Origin: Acanthaster planci
Lineage: Eukaryota > Echinodermata > Asteroidea > Valvatida > Acanthasteridae
NCBI RefSeq assembly: GCF_001949145.1
Contig: NW_019091364.1
Span: 3,239,083 to 3,303,082, forward strand
DNA: 64,000 bases
Direction: 5' to 3'
Below the pieces are notes generated by a model. It saw only the letters and a program-made list of their open reading frames with translations, had not been told where the DNA came from and did no database searches. The translations under genes were made by a program, and so were the position numbers. This document shows positions 43,805 through 55,846 of the stretch, piece by piece. Numbering within the stretch: position 1 is the stretch's first letter; each line of letters starts with the position of its first letter.

Positions 43805-46597
43805 GTTTCAATTCGCAGAGCAGATTTGCCTAGAGATTGTACAGAGATTAGTGTGATGACTCATCAAAAAGGCTCAGCAAAATTCATCTGCTAGGCATCG
43901 ACATGAATTTATGATTTTTAGTAAGTGCAAAGTGTAACGCCAAGTCTCTGATGGCGTGCTGTAGATTTTTGGCATATGCATTGGCTTTGAAGACACATAG
44001 AATACAAACACAAATAAATTGGGTTTTCCACAGGTTTCTGTGCAAACTTTGATGTGTCCTGCAGGTGGGAGATAGTGCTCTAATAATTATTTACGACTCG
44101 ACCAGAAACTGAGCGGCCCAGAACCACCGAATTACTTCTGTCAGAAATTTGGGTTTTCTTCGCTAGAGCTGTCCAACCTATCCAACCTTGGGCAAGAAAA
44201 GCTTGCAGTAGGTTCCAAGTTCAAACCCCATCCCATAAGCTCAAGTACACAACTTGAAAAGTGTGAACAAATGTTTTCTTCATCATTGAAAGGTCTGCGA
44301 TGGGGCGGGGGATTTAAATTGTGTCTGAAATGGGCTTTCCGGAGCTATGGCTGTTTGCAGCATGTGCCTATGGATGTCAGTTTGGCAAAGACATTGACCT
44401 CGCCCTGATTTGGATGCAACCACAGCTAATGAGAAGTACCCTAGGATGAAACCCAACATTTTAATTTTTATTGTTCCACTGTCATTTTTTTCCTATCACG
44501 TGCAATGCCCACAGTGTGAGAGCACGCACAATAATCTGCTTAGCATACAAGATATCTGCTGAGCAAATACCGGTTACTGGCTAAAAAGTTATGCAGTGTG
44601 TATACAGCCTTTGGCTGGTTCTCTGCTGAGTTGTGCTTAACACAAACAAATTGCCCAGCCAAAAGAGATCTGCATACCAGCTCAAAAAACTGTACTTTAT
44701 TATGAAATTTTGGCCGCTTTCAGGCAGCGTTTCCACAGAAATCCTCAACCAAATTCCATGACTTCCAAGACTATCCAACAGTAGCGTGTGACAATTTCCA
44801 CGACATGTACTGCCATTTCGCAGAGAACAGTTGTTTGGCGTTATGGACTGGAAGACTGGCATAGCCGTTATTATAGACAAGGAGCCTGTGAAATTACAAT
44901 TACTCTATGATAAATCAAAGGCAGCACATCAAAAACAACCATTGTGCCATCTTACCCCTAACAGTCCTCAATCCCTCCAATTTCAAATGATTTTGCAGAC
45001 ACCCTAAGGTGTTATTTCTGTGACTTTTCATTTTAGTTTTCAGGCCAACTTTTTCAAGTTTTTTAAGGGTCCCCGTCAGGCTGGTATGGCGCTATTAAGC
45101 TCATGAGATACATGCGCGAGGTACCTCCTCAACCAACAGAGTGCTGCATCTTGCCCAAATGAGAGCACGATTCATGTTTTAGAATACTTGAATGAGTGTA
45201 AATAGCTTCTACAGTGATGGGTTCTCCAGATTATTCTGTACCATTTCCGACTTCGTTCACTAATGTTAACAAATGCAATTGATGAAAACACAAATGTCCC
45301 ATGAGTACCTGTAGTTGTGTGGAAACGTTCTTACAACGGCGACTCAAAACATACGTGAATCAGTTTTCAGTTATTTTCTTTACAATGCATGTATCTAATG
45401 ATTACGAACGAAAAAAAATAAAAGTTAGAAAAAAAATCATAATGTACATGTGACCCAGGGGAAATGCCTGGTAAGAGTTTGTTGGACTACATGTAGCTTA
45501 CAACGGGCAGACTGACTAAACTTGCAACGGCTATAAATTTTGTTGGTGCGATTTTTTTACCGAATGACTGTGCTCAAGGCAACAATATTCAACGGTGGGT
45601 AAATTTGGATCATTTCACTTACTCAGAACAAAAGGAACCCTTTCCAGGAATAATCAATCTGATTTAATATCAATGTGGACTTTCATTACAGGATTCTGTG
45701 TGATGCCAGTGGTACTTAAAGGCTGTTACAGTTTAACACACTACGGAGCGCCTGCATACTATTAAATGGACCTTTAAAACAAGCACTGGTTATGGAAAAA
45801 ACAAGTAATGTGATATGGGGATTACTGATTAGAAATCAGCAAAGTATATGCAAGGTGTGAAAATCCCATAATCTTTGTATAATCCATTTGATGTCAAGGC
45901 TATGGTAAATGTAGTTCTTGTACATTAATGTTCAAAGCATAAATTCGAATGGTGCCTCTCACTTTTCTGTTTTCATCACAGGACAGAGCTATTTTATGTC
46001 AAAATGTGACATTTCAAACTTTGTTGAACCTAAACGGTAGAATAAGTACAAAAACACAGAAATAACAGGTTTACCAAACCTTGGCTTTGTTCCAGCTTCG
46101 GCTGAACACGTCTAGAACAGTTACATGGGGACCCAACTTCAGTTCAATTATTTTAAGAAATATGAGAGTGGGCAAGGGGCCTAGGTCTATAGTGTCTTTA
46201 ATCACTTTATATAATAATACTCCTGAATGCTTCCTGAACAAAAGGGGAAGCAGAGCCAAAGATACAATGAAGCAAAGCCGAAGTTTGGAGAAGGCCTTAG
46301 GAACTCCTTCAATCCAAAACCCAAACAGTCAGGCATTGAGCTGAGAAACCCACTGCGATGGACACTTCACCTACATGTAAAGCGGGAAGGGGGAGGGACC
46401 CAGATACCAAGCATCTGGAGAGTCAAAGGGTTAACGGAACTTTTAGCCCTCCTGAGACATTGCCACAGAGGTGTGGTCGATACGGTGATCATATCAGTCG
46501 CAGCTGCTGATGGCAGGTCAGAGTTGATTAGACTGGCTGGAGGGCTCCCCTTGGTCTCGACACTTGACTGCTTTGTTTTTCACTTTCGTCCTGGAAT

Positions 46598-49500
46598 CTA
46601 CTCTAAATCTGGCAACTCTGAGTTGGGGGGGAAAAAAGCGTAAGGTTAACAGATGAAGCTACGACGTTTACGGAAAATACAAAAATATCAGGACACACTG
46701 GATCCAAATGTGACTCAACCACACACAGCGAGTCTTGAAGCCCCATTTTTTCCAGTACTTACATGTACATGTAAGGTTCTACTAGGGGAAATTAAGCTCT
46801 TTGTTTCAACATATCACTCGCTGTGGCATCCTGCTGAAAGTGGACACTATTTCAGTGAAAATGTTTTCAGTCTCTAAATGGATTTCCATCTTGCAAGATT
46901 CTTTTAAACGTCTCTAACCCAAAGCCAGCTTTGGAGACTTGCAACCTACTTTATGTTGAGTCACAATTCATATTTCTTCAAGACCACAGGGAGAGGAGGT
47001 AGGATGGGTCTTCTCTTTTTTTTGTGGATTGATGATAATTTAATTGCACTTTTGTACTTCTGAATTCATTTCAAAAACAGACGACAAAATTCGGTAGTGA
47101 GATTTGATAATCAGAGAGAGAAAAACAAATGACACATTCATCTGATATTACCTCCATCATCACTGTCTTCTTCATCGTTGAGACCTTCTAGGTCATCTTG
47201 GGGCACACCACCTCCCATCTTTCTCATCATCTGAGCAGAGTAAAAAAAAATCAAACAGGAGCAGTTGCATTAACCCTGACCTCCCTGAAAGCTACAAAAT
47301 ACATATACATGTACTACTTTGTAGTAAAATGTAACATACAGTCCTGTGGCTTGCATGAGTACATGACCTTACTGATCTCTGAAGCCATAAAATACAATAG
47401 ATGAGACAACATGCCATACAGTGCTGTGGCACTATGGATATACGAATTTACAGTTTTCTCTCTGAGTAATAATGGAAGTGACCTAGCCAGAAGTAGTAAT
47501 TTGTAGCACTTGGTCCTTCAGACTCAGACTTTTACATAGTATTTTGTAGTACTGAGTCATCTACCCTTGGTGATTTTCCAGGGGGTAAGGATTAAAGAGT
47601 CTATGCAATAACATTTTTCTGCTGCACTCCTTGAAAACGCATTTGATTTCTGTTTTTCAATTGTATGAGGTACGATGTACATGTGGCTTGATGCCTTTTA
47701 GAATCTGCTAATGCACATTTTGGGTATTCACAATAAAAAACGATCACATTTTAGTGAGAAACAGTGAAATCTGTTCTACTGTACTTTTATTATACACAAG
47801 ACCCAAGAACTTACATCTTCAAAACTTCCATCTTCTTCTATGTCGGAATCATCTTCGTCTTTCCATCTGCTGAAATCTACTTTCAGCCAGTGTTGCTGAA
47901 GGGTGAAGAAAATACAGTCAAACTTCATTCATAAGAGGTCCTTTGGACTTGGCAGATTATGATACCTTGTAACAGGAACCTTGTATTATTAGAAATGAAA
48001 ACAATCAAGAACAAAAGATTGGGACCCACAAATTTCCTTGTTATAAGCAGGATATTGTATTGACAGTGTTTGTATTGAAAAAGGTTCAACTGCCCACCGT
48101 TAACACTGAATGCATTTATGGTACAGTGAAGTAACAGTGGAGGAAACACAACTTTATGTTCCAATTTGCTGAATTTTCAAGGCCTGGGACTCTTCACTCA
48201 ACAGAAAAGTTGAAGTTGGGAAATGTTGAGATTTTAATGTCTTTGTACATGCATGTACATATATCCATAGAAGTGAATTTGGAAAGAAAAAGGTGTAGGT
48301 TTTTTGGGGGGCAGGGGACCACCTCTGTGGCACTCTGACTTAAAAGATTGATAGAGCATTCTTTTCAGTCACTGAATCTCCAAGAAATAAACAAGCTAAA
48401 AAATAAACAGTTCGAACAAATCGACAGGTACATGTACATGTATATTTGCAAATCCCTTACAGACACATGACAGATAAAGTACATACATGTACATGTTTCT
48501 GCCATCAGTATACAGTATAAAGCAAATATGAACATTCTGATGACAGAGTGTCAAACTAATATTACATGTGTGCACAGTTTCAATCTTACTATTCATTCAC
48601 TACTTACATGTACGATTTATTTTAAAACTGATCAAGTCTGAAGACTAACAATGTCTGATTTACAATACAAGCAGATAAAATGTAATAAGATATCAAAAAG
48701 TCCAACCAAAAAGCAAAGGAAGGGGATATTAAGAAAATATAAGAGTGACTAAAAATGAATAGGTAATAAATAAAATATTGGAAAAGTGAATAACACCACA
48801 CAAATCACAAAACAACGACATGTGAATCCAAACAATTGTACAATAATAAGCAAAGAAATGCAGCAATGGGTAGAATTCAAGTCTGTCAAAGCAAACATGA
48901 GAAACTGAAGGCCACTCCTATAAATGCACAGGTACAGTGTACATGTACAATCCATTACTCAAGGGCATGAACATGAAGGGTGGCTTGACATTTTTGTGAG
49001 GCAGGGTCAGTGACAATTGGTGTTTTCCTGTTGCGCAAGTCTCAAGGCTCGAGGGGAATTACCCTAGTACCTAATCATGTGCAATACAGGGTTCAGGCAA
49101 GTACAGACAAAGAATTTTTTGATTACACAAAACAGGGACTATAGTAGGTGTACATGTACATGTAACGGTAAATGTATGTCCATGACTTTCAGTTCAGAAT
49201 CACTCAATTACATGTAGACATAGAAGAAAGGTTGTTATGACGGACACAGAATATTTGCTCTGGATACCTTTTTTTAATTAAGGAAAAGCTACAGGTAGGG
49301 TGCCAATGGGGTTACGTATTTAATCTCAGACAATACTGTATAAATAGTATGCTTCGAAAATACTCAAGTTTAACCTGTCCACCAGACTTATTCACAAATT
49401 TGACAATTATTGCGCATGCTCAGTTCTAAATGAAATTGAAACTGCTGTTTGCACATGCAGCAGAATATGCAAACTATGGATTTCACACTGTGTAACAATA

Positions 49501-52500
49501 CAGATTCATGCATGTGGAAAGCAATTCACACCACTTTGAATACCAGAAATGAAAGGTGCTACAAGAACATACACGTACATGTACTGTACAAAAATAGTCT
49601 TGGGAAATTCAGTTTTAATGATGTTAAATGTATATATGTACACACATGTACATTCAATCCGGGTAATCCAAATCATTTCTAAATGTGACTTCATGTAAAC
49701 AGCGAGTACTGCCGTTAAACCACTGGATTTTACACCGCATTAACTGCAAACGTACACGTGCCGCATAATGTGCACACTACCGGAACAATCCAAGACGGAG
49801 TCCAAATAACTGGCAACAATTTTGTGTTTTCAATGCTAAGGGCCTTGGTCAGGCATTTCACAGAAAGAAAAAATAAAAAAAAAAAATAAAAAAATGAATA
49901 TTCCTAAATCTAGGGGGCGTTGTCAGAGACAAACTCACCTTGACTGATGTTTCGTGCAGCCTTGGCCAAAAAGGGGTGCCTGGTTCTTTTTTCTTCAGTG
50001 CAAAGGTGAGCTCCCTGTCCGTTCGATTTAACCTTAAACTCTGCCCGTGATAAAGACAAAAAGAGTGTTATCCAAACCGGTGAGAAGTTTTTTGCAGTCT
50101 TACGACATCCTTGCATGTGTGCCAACTGACTCAAACTTGTACAGGTATCAAATCCTTTCCCACAGATGTATTTTACTTCCAAAACTTTGTTTTTCTATCG
50201 GTCAGACACCAGAAATTTTCCAACCTGTGGTACGGTAGTATTTGTCAGACCACAAGCTAATCGGACAAAACCCCCACAGCAAAATACCATTAATGGTTTA
50301 CCTTTTTCTGTGATTACATTTGAATGGTGAGAGAGTAGAACACCCCGAGTGGGACTGGTTCCAGGAGTGAAACAGGAGAGGGAAATATCCACAGACTAAT
50401 CACCAGAGGTTCGAGGGCCCCACAGCAGCATAGAGTCTGTGATGTACATGTACATTTCTTGTCTGCCTAATGGGGTCTTAAAATACTCCTTTAATAGTGG
50501 TGTATCTCATAATACCTTGATGAACTCAGGATTTTCTAGACATAAAACGGTTTGTCTGAAAAATCCTGAAACCAGGCAAAATTCTGAGGAACAAAAAATC
50601 CTGAAATCAGGGAAAAATTGTGACAAATCTCACCCACGTGGTTCCCACTGACTTCTATTCAGCACCTAATTCTGCTAACCAGTATTCCATGCTTAGAATC
50701 TCTACATGTATAACACTAGGTCCTATTCTGCTACAGCTAGCATCTCTACGACACTGGGCCCTGAAGGGCACTGAGGCCAGAAAAGTCTTTAAGTACTCAC
50801 ACTGCTTTCCACCTCTTTGTAAAACTTAATGTCGAGCTCGTATACATGGTGCTCGTGGCCCCCTTTACAGTGGAAGAAGAATCTGTCGTCGTCAACCTTC
50901 AGCTCCTGCTTCTCCTTCTCAATGTCCTCTACTGAGACTGTGATGAAGATTGTGTCTGCCCTCTGGGCCCACTTGGTGGGCGGGTGCAGCTTCTCCACAC
51001 TGCAACGTAAAAACCAGGCACCCGTGATCATTTTTCAGTTAACCTGGGATTTCTCCATAACTTTTTGATTTTGATTTGTATCTTGTTTGCACCCCATTCA
51101 AACTGCAATCAGCACACTTTTTTACTTTCTCTATTTCAAACAAAGGGGCAAGTTGTGAGCATCCTGGCAAAATTTCAGTTCACAAAACCTGGTAGATGTC
51201 AGAAAAACGTCACCTGCACTTCCCACCTGTCTTGAGCAAAAGCACCCCCTCATTGGTTGAAAGGAACCAAGAGTGTTCATTTCGCTTGTGAACCAGTGAA
51301 GTGCAGTTCTGACCAAAGGAGCCTTCGTTGCTGAGAAAATTGCTTCTTCTCTTGGTCCATCTCGGGGCTCATATCCCAAGCCAGGCCCAGTATCGGTTGT
51401 CAGACAACTTGACCATTTATAAACTCGACTCGGAACAACTTGACGTTGAGACAACTCAACCAGTGGGACAACTCGACTCTTTATCAAGTCTTCCGTTAAG
51501 ACAACTGAACCATGCAAGGCGAAAACATGCATGACATGAAGGATGAGGTTTGGGGCATTTAACACAGATTGCAAATTTGTATGTGTCGCATTACATTGTG
51601 ACTCGAATCACCGGGCATGGCACGCATAGGGACCCAGTGATGCAGCATGAACAGTACTGGTGAACAGTGCATTGGCCGCTAAACCAGCGTGCGGTGTGTG
51701 GTCGCAACGGCAATGTGGCGCATTGTCCGCTATGCACAGTTGTCTCCTGATGATCAGTTGCTAGTCTGCTGGTGTGGTCCCCCAGTCCTTTTTTAAACTT
51801 TTGAGTAAAGGTGTGGGCAATGCAACTGTACAGCATAAGCGCATTCATTACGAGTCAACTTGTCTCAATGGACAATGTGTCCCTACAGTCGAGTTGTCTG
51901 TCCATTTGACATGTTTGAGGCACAGAAGGTCGAATTGTCCCACTGGTCAATGATCGAGATGTCCTGAGTCGAGTTGGCAAACAACATGGACAATGCTCAG
52001 TCGAGTTATCCTAGCCCCCAGTATCGAGACAGGAGTATACACATCAAAAAGGCCCTGTTTACGGGTCTAATGGATGGCATTATAGTCGCCAGGTCCCTTA
52101 TTCACGCCACTAACCTGCTGACTGTAAAAACCAATCAGACTTGACAAAAGAGAAAACCTGGCAACTACGCAATCAAGGATGTGAAGGCCTTAGCCTGTTT
52201 TTTATTGTTGAAAGGAAACATACATGTACAACTGATCATGCTGATAGCAATACTAAAAGCAATTATTGTCATCATGGTCATGACTGTATGAACTAAATAG
52301 TAAATCATAATAGACATGTTACTAGTTGCAGAATTAGCCAAAAAAAAGCATTGTTAAGTGTATTGCTTGGAAAGAGTTTCTATATAACTGGATAAAACTT
52401 TACTAAACAATGCTTATACGGTTATACCCCGTATGAAAAGCACAGGAATTCACCTCCAAAACAGTCCTTACACTGTCTAATGCGCCCGGCTTAGGATCAA

Positions 52501-55500
52501 GTGAGAATCGGAGATTCCAATGATTGGATTTACATGTACTCACATGAGGGAAGGGAAGAGAAATTTCCTCTTTCAAATTGTTTATACATGTAATTCGGTG
52601 ATGTACCCCTGCAGTTGTTTCTTCTCAAATTGCATGTTAATTGGATTAGGACTAATTAGGCGTTTTTTCTCTTCGGTCTCAGCAGTGGTGATCTGTAACC
52701 CTGCCACAGTCAAGGGATGCCAAATGAACTTGCCGCCTTTTGTGAGTCAGTACCACGTGCTTGGTTAAATCCCTGTACATGTACACAGTACATGCAAGCA
52801 CCATGAATGCGTTTGAATGATTGAGAGATCCCACAGCTTTTTAGAAACTAGGACATTAACTGTACCAACAATTGTCAGAAGTAGGCTTCATTGAAATGAT
52901 ATTTTCTGATGCCCGAATAAGCAATGTTTTAATTCCATTGGAATGTGAAAATGCTTTACTAATCTCAGACAAAATTCTTTAAGAGTGTACAGGGTACAGG
53001 TACTGCTTAAAAGAATTGTTAAGAGGGCAGAAATCATCTTAGAACTGGAAAATCTATAGAAGCACTAATATTTTGGGATCCATGCCGAAAGCCTCCCTGC
53101 TCGAGCTGTCACTGTCAGGCTTTGCCCATTTCATTTACTATCCAGAGCAATCTAAGGCTCGGTGGGCCAGAGTTGACACAGGTTGGGTCCAAGTTGTCGT
53201 GGGTCCAACTTCAAAATTGGTTATGGGTCTGAGTTGGCATGGATCCGAGTTGGTTTGGGTCCGAGTTGAACTGATGCCACTCGGACTATTGGGTGATATA
53301 CATGTAATATGGGCTGTTGACAGCAATTTCTTTATGAATGGAACAATAAAATGTTGCGAATCTACGGTGTTTAAGGGTTGCCCATTGACGATTTTTGCTG
53401 CATATACGTAACTGCCTAACACTTGACTTTTTTGTGGTGACCTGTTACAAATCTAATCTTGCCGCTTGTCTGTACTTTTTCCAATTTATTCCTGGCCTAG
53501 GCCTAACCATGCTAACCACTGACATGACTGATAATACAATTAACTAGCCCCAGACTGGGGGCCAGTTATCCTAAGCCCCACAGCCGTCCATTCAAAAAGT
53601 GTGGACTCGGCGAAAATGACTTCTATGAAATCCGAGTTGCGGACTTTGACTTCGACTTTGACAGAAAGACAACTCGACCAGTGAGATCTCTTCACGTAAT
53701 ACAGTCGTTTTCCCAGTTCAAGATCGTGAAATTATTCAGTCAGATTGCAGCTCTACAAAAATCCTCGAACTCCGGTGAAATGTGGTCACCGTCCACCTGC
53801 AAGTTGTGTGATAGAAATACATGTACCGGTAACACAGTTGCCACCAAATCAGTTTCAAATTTTAAACTTTAATTCGGATAGTACAGGATCGACGAAAGTG
53901 GTGAAACTTTTCTCGTTTGGGATTGGTTTCTGGAAAGTAACCACGCAAGTGCAGGGCTTGCCCTTTAGTTTTCTGACAGTAGCCCGCCGGGCTAGTAAAT
54001 TGTGATTTTTACTAGCCCCCAGAGATTTTTACTAGCCCATGAAATATGTGGAAAAAAAATTAAAAAATAAAGCAGGTTTTTGACTTAAGAAGGTTGGCCC
54101 ACCAAGACGTTTCTATCAACCGCTATCATGTGGGGTGATAACGGTTTGTGGGTAGACTGGTTCCCGTTCCCTACTCACTCACCCGGCATGATTGTCCAAT
54201 GAGGGGCTTGCGATCAGTGGTACAACGAAGTCACTTATGAACCGGATTGCACCAATCTATCGACGCGGTATCGGTTTTTGTATCTGGTTCCAAGTACAAA
54301 TTGTATGTTAATTATATTGGTCATGTATAGAGGTCACTGACAACTGGAGAAACTATTGTTGATGCGTTGATGATAGGTACCAGGGACAATGTACACGAAT
54401 TAAAAAAAATCGGATGTTTTGTAAATTTTGACTCAACTTTTTGAGCAGCACAGCGCGAGCCATCAACGATGCTGCATCCATTGACGAACCCATTACATGT
54501 ACATCACCTACATTTCTGCAACGTCTGTATAGCGAGATGAGCTTGCACATTATATTGCGTGCATGCACTTAATGCATGATCCAAAACTAGGAAACAATAT
54601 GCATTCAGTTTTTAAACAAAATGCAACTTTGAAAGTCATGATTAAACAGACATTAGATACAAGAGTTTATATGATTGTTGACTATGAAAAAAGGATTTGG
54701 GATCTCTCACAGTGAGTGACATATAATGCCCTAGACTATTCATTGTTTTCCAGTTACCGTTCCAAAACGTCAAAGTGCGGATCAGAATTCTGGCCAAAAC
54801 TTTCTGAAAGCAAGTTTTGTTCAACAAGAAGTTTACATTTCACTTTAAACCAGAACCTGCCTGACAATGTAGAACTGAAGGAAAACACCAAGGAGGTAGG
54901 TTTTTATTTCAAGTGATCCGGAACTAGGAAAACGACTGTAATGCATACGGGCCATATACTTGAAGCGCGGGTGCAAGATCGGTTGATTGCGCAGATTGAC
55001 TAACGACAGCCACCATTTTTATAAATACCAGTACATGTACCTCAGAAATTAGGCTTGTCTATATCTACAGTACATACGAAATTCCATCCCATCATAAATG
55101 CATACATGTGCATCATGTACATGTATATTATCTCACACCGTGGCCTAAGTAGACGACTGGGCTGAGCGAAGAGTGTCCCAACGGACAACTTGTCTCAACA
55201 GACGTCTTGTCTCTGCCTTACACAAACAGACAGTCTAGTTGTCTCAATGGTCGAGTTGTCCGAAGTCCAGTTGCTAAACGGTTGAGTTGTCCAGACCCCG
55301 GGCATGCCGGGTTAGTGATCCATATACGCAAATGGGATTTCATAGATGGGATTTTCGCAGAGTCCCCACTTTTTGAATGGACCGCTGTGGGGCCTAGGAT
55401 ACGAAGGCAAGGGAGTCCGGGGCTAGCAATTAACATGTCCTAAGTACAAGTGAAATTTAGGCTTGCTACAAAAATTCTTCAGCATTTACTTAGAACACAA

Positions 55501-55829
55501 TTAGGCCTAGGCTTTCTCAGACAAGTCTCATCATAGTTTTGTACACAGGGGCATCAAGTGTTGTACATATATGGAAACTGGGACTTTTTCCATGTTGTTT
55601 TCAAAAGCAAGATGATGTCGGAAAAACACGAACATATCGTTCCTTTGTACAATGACAAAGCTGCTTCAAATACTAAAGCACAAACCCGAAGAAAAATCAA
55701 TTTTTCAATTTTGCATCAACTTGTATCTGTAGGCCTAACATCTATAAGGCTATAATCTCATATCTCACCAAAGACAAATACATAAAAAGGAACGTGTTTT
55801 GTTAAAACTTACGCAGTTGTGTCGCCCAT
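46598..55829 (-). CDS. PTGES3: p23 / PTGES3-like HSP90 co-chaperone, complete, six exons, 165 aa
   Basis: Coding exons in transcription order: 55829-55813 (17 nt, MGDTT and part of A), 50999-50801, 50040-49939, 47895-47815, 47230-47152, 46617-46598 (20 nt, ending ELPDLE and TAG). All phases match and the total is 166 codons with stop; human p23 has 160 residues. The product is a CS-fold domain (beta sandwich) from HPPTKWAQRADTIFITVSVE through FFFHCKGG and LTFALKKKEPGTPFWPRL to HWLKVDFSRWKDEDDSD, including the p23 signature WPRL (97-100) and WxxVDFxxWKD (109-119). An acidic tail follows: MMRKMGGGVPQDDL, then DEEDSDD and the typical PDLE end. p23 binds ATP-loaded HSP90, stabilises client complexes and is also described as cytosolic prostaglandin E synthase. 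HACD3 shares the N-terminal CS domain but not this tail, so I rejected it. Intron 1 is almost 5 kb and repeat-rich. Confidence 0.93.
51225..51375 (+). repeat. Dispersed repeat family R1, copy 3
   Basis: Contains aaaagcaccccctcattggt, agagtgttcatttcgcttgt, gaaccagtgaagtgcagttc and accaaaggagccttcgttgc. It is the reference copy for R1 because it overlaps each of the other copies. It lies in p23 intron 1. Confidence 0.6.
51395..52020. repeat. Degenerate 'gacaactcgacc' minisatellite with an inserted segment
   Basis: Variants of gacaacttgacc / gacaactcgact run from 51395 to 51520. The reverse-sense words gagttgtct / gtcgaattgtcccactgg run from 51855 to 52010. In between lies unrelated sequence (51540-51850). 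The two halves are roughly inverted with respect to each other, so the unit may be a foldback element with repetitive arms. Confidence 0.6.
53155..53285 (+). repeat. 15-16-bp minisatellite 'gggtccgagttggttt'
   Basis: About eight units: gggccagagttgacacagg, ttgggtccaagttgtcg, tgggtccaacttc, tgggtctgagttggca, tggatccgagttggttt, gggtccgagttgaactg. It shares the gagttg core with the arrays at 51395-52020 and 55160-55290. It lies in p23 intron 1. Confidence 0.65.
54165..54275 (+). repeat. Dispersed repeat family R2, copy 2
   Basis: Contains gattgtccaatgaggggctt, gcgatcagtgg and aacgaagtcacttatgaacc followed by ggattgcac, matching 33670-33745. It lies in p23 intron 1. Confidence 0.6.
55160..55290. 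repeat. Third patch of 'gagttgtcc' repeats
   Basis: Words ggacaacttgtctcaacaga, gtctagttgtctcaatggtc and gagttgtccgaagtccagtt belong to the same family as 51395-52020. It lies in p23 intron 1, about 500 bases from exon 1. Confidence 0.55.
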
Positions 55830-55831
55830 TT

Positions 55832-55846
55832 TGAATTTTCTAGAAC
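55832..55846 (-). promoter_or_regulatory. Perfect three-unit heat-shock element next to the p23 start codon
   Basis: On the minus strand the bases just above the ATG (55829) read TTCTAGAAAATTC. That is TTC, GAA and TTC at exact 5-bp spacing (plus strand GAA 55833, TTC 55838, GAA 55843), the canonical HSF binding arrangement. p23 is an HSP90 co-chaperone, so heat-shock control would make biological sense. It lies so close to the ATG that it is probably inside the 5' untranslated region; use in vivo is inference. An E-box CACGTG lies about 40 bases further upstream. Confidence 0.5.

Larger units (their letters stand above)
41031..46597. other. Tail-to-tail spacer between zinc-finger gene (+) and p23 (-)
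   Basis: Both genes end into this spacer. AATAAA at 44013-44018 (plus strand) and AATAAA at 44701-44696 (minus strand) are candidate poly(A) signals that would make the transcripts overlap or nearly overlap; both are far from the stop codons, so they are weak evidence. It includes an R1 repeat fragment (42855-42935) and a MITE (43666-43804). Otherwise I see only short chance frames. Confidence 0.5.

Noticed and set aside
44271-44290. Possible last p23 exon (DLSMMKKT)
   Set aside because: The acceptor is acceptable but the product is basic and runs on. The 20-nt exon at 46598-46617 gives the family's PDLE end in phase.
46227-46643. 138-codon plus-strand frame overlapping the last p23 exon
   Set aside because: It lies antisense to the p23 terminal exon and its 3' flank and shows no protein family; a chance frame.
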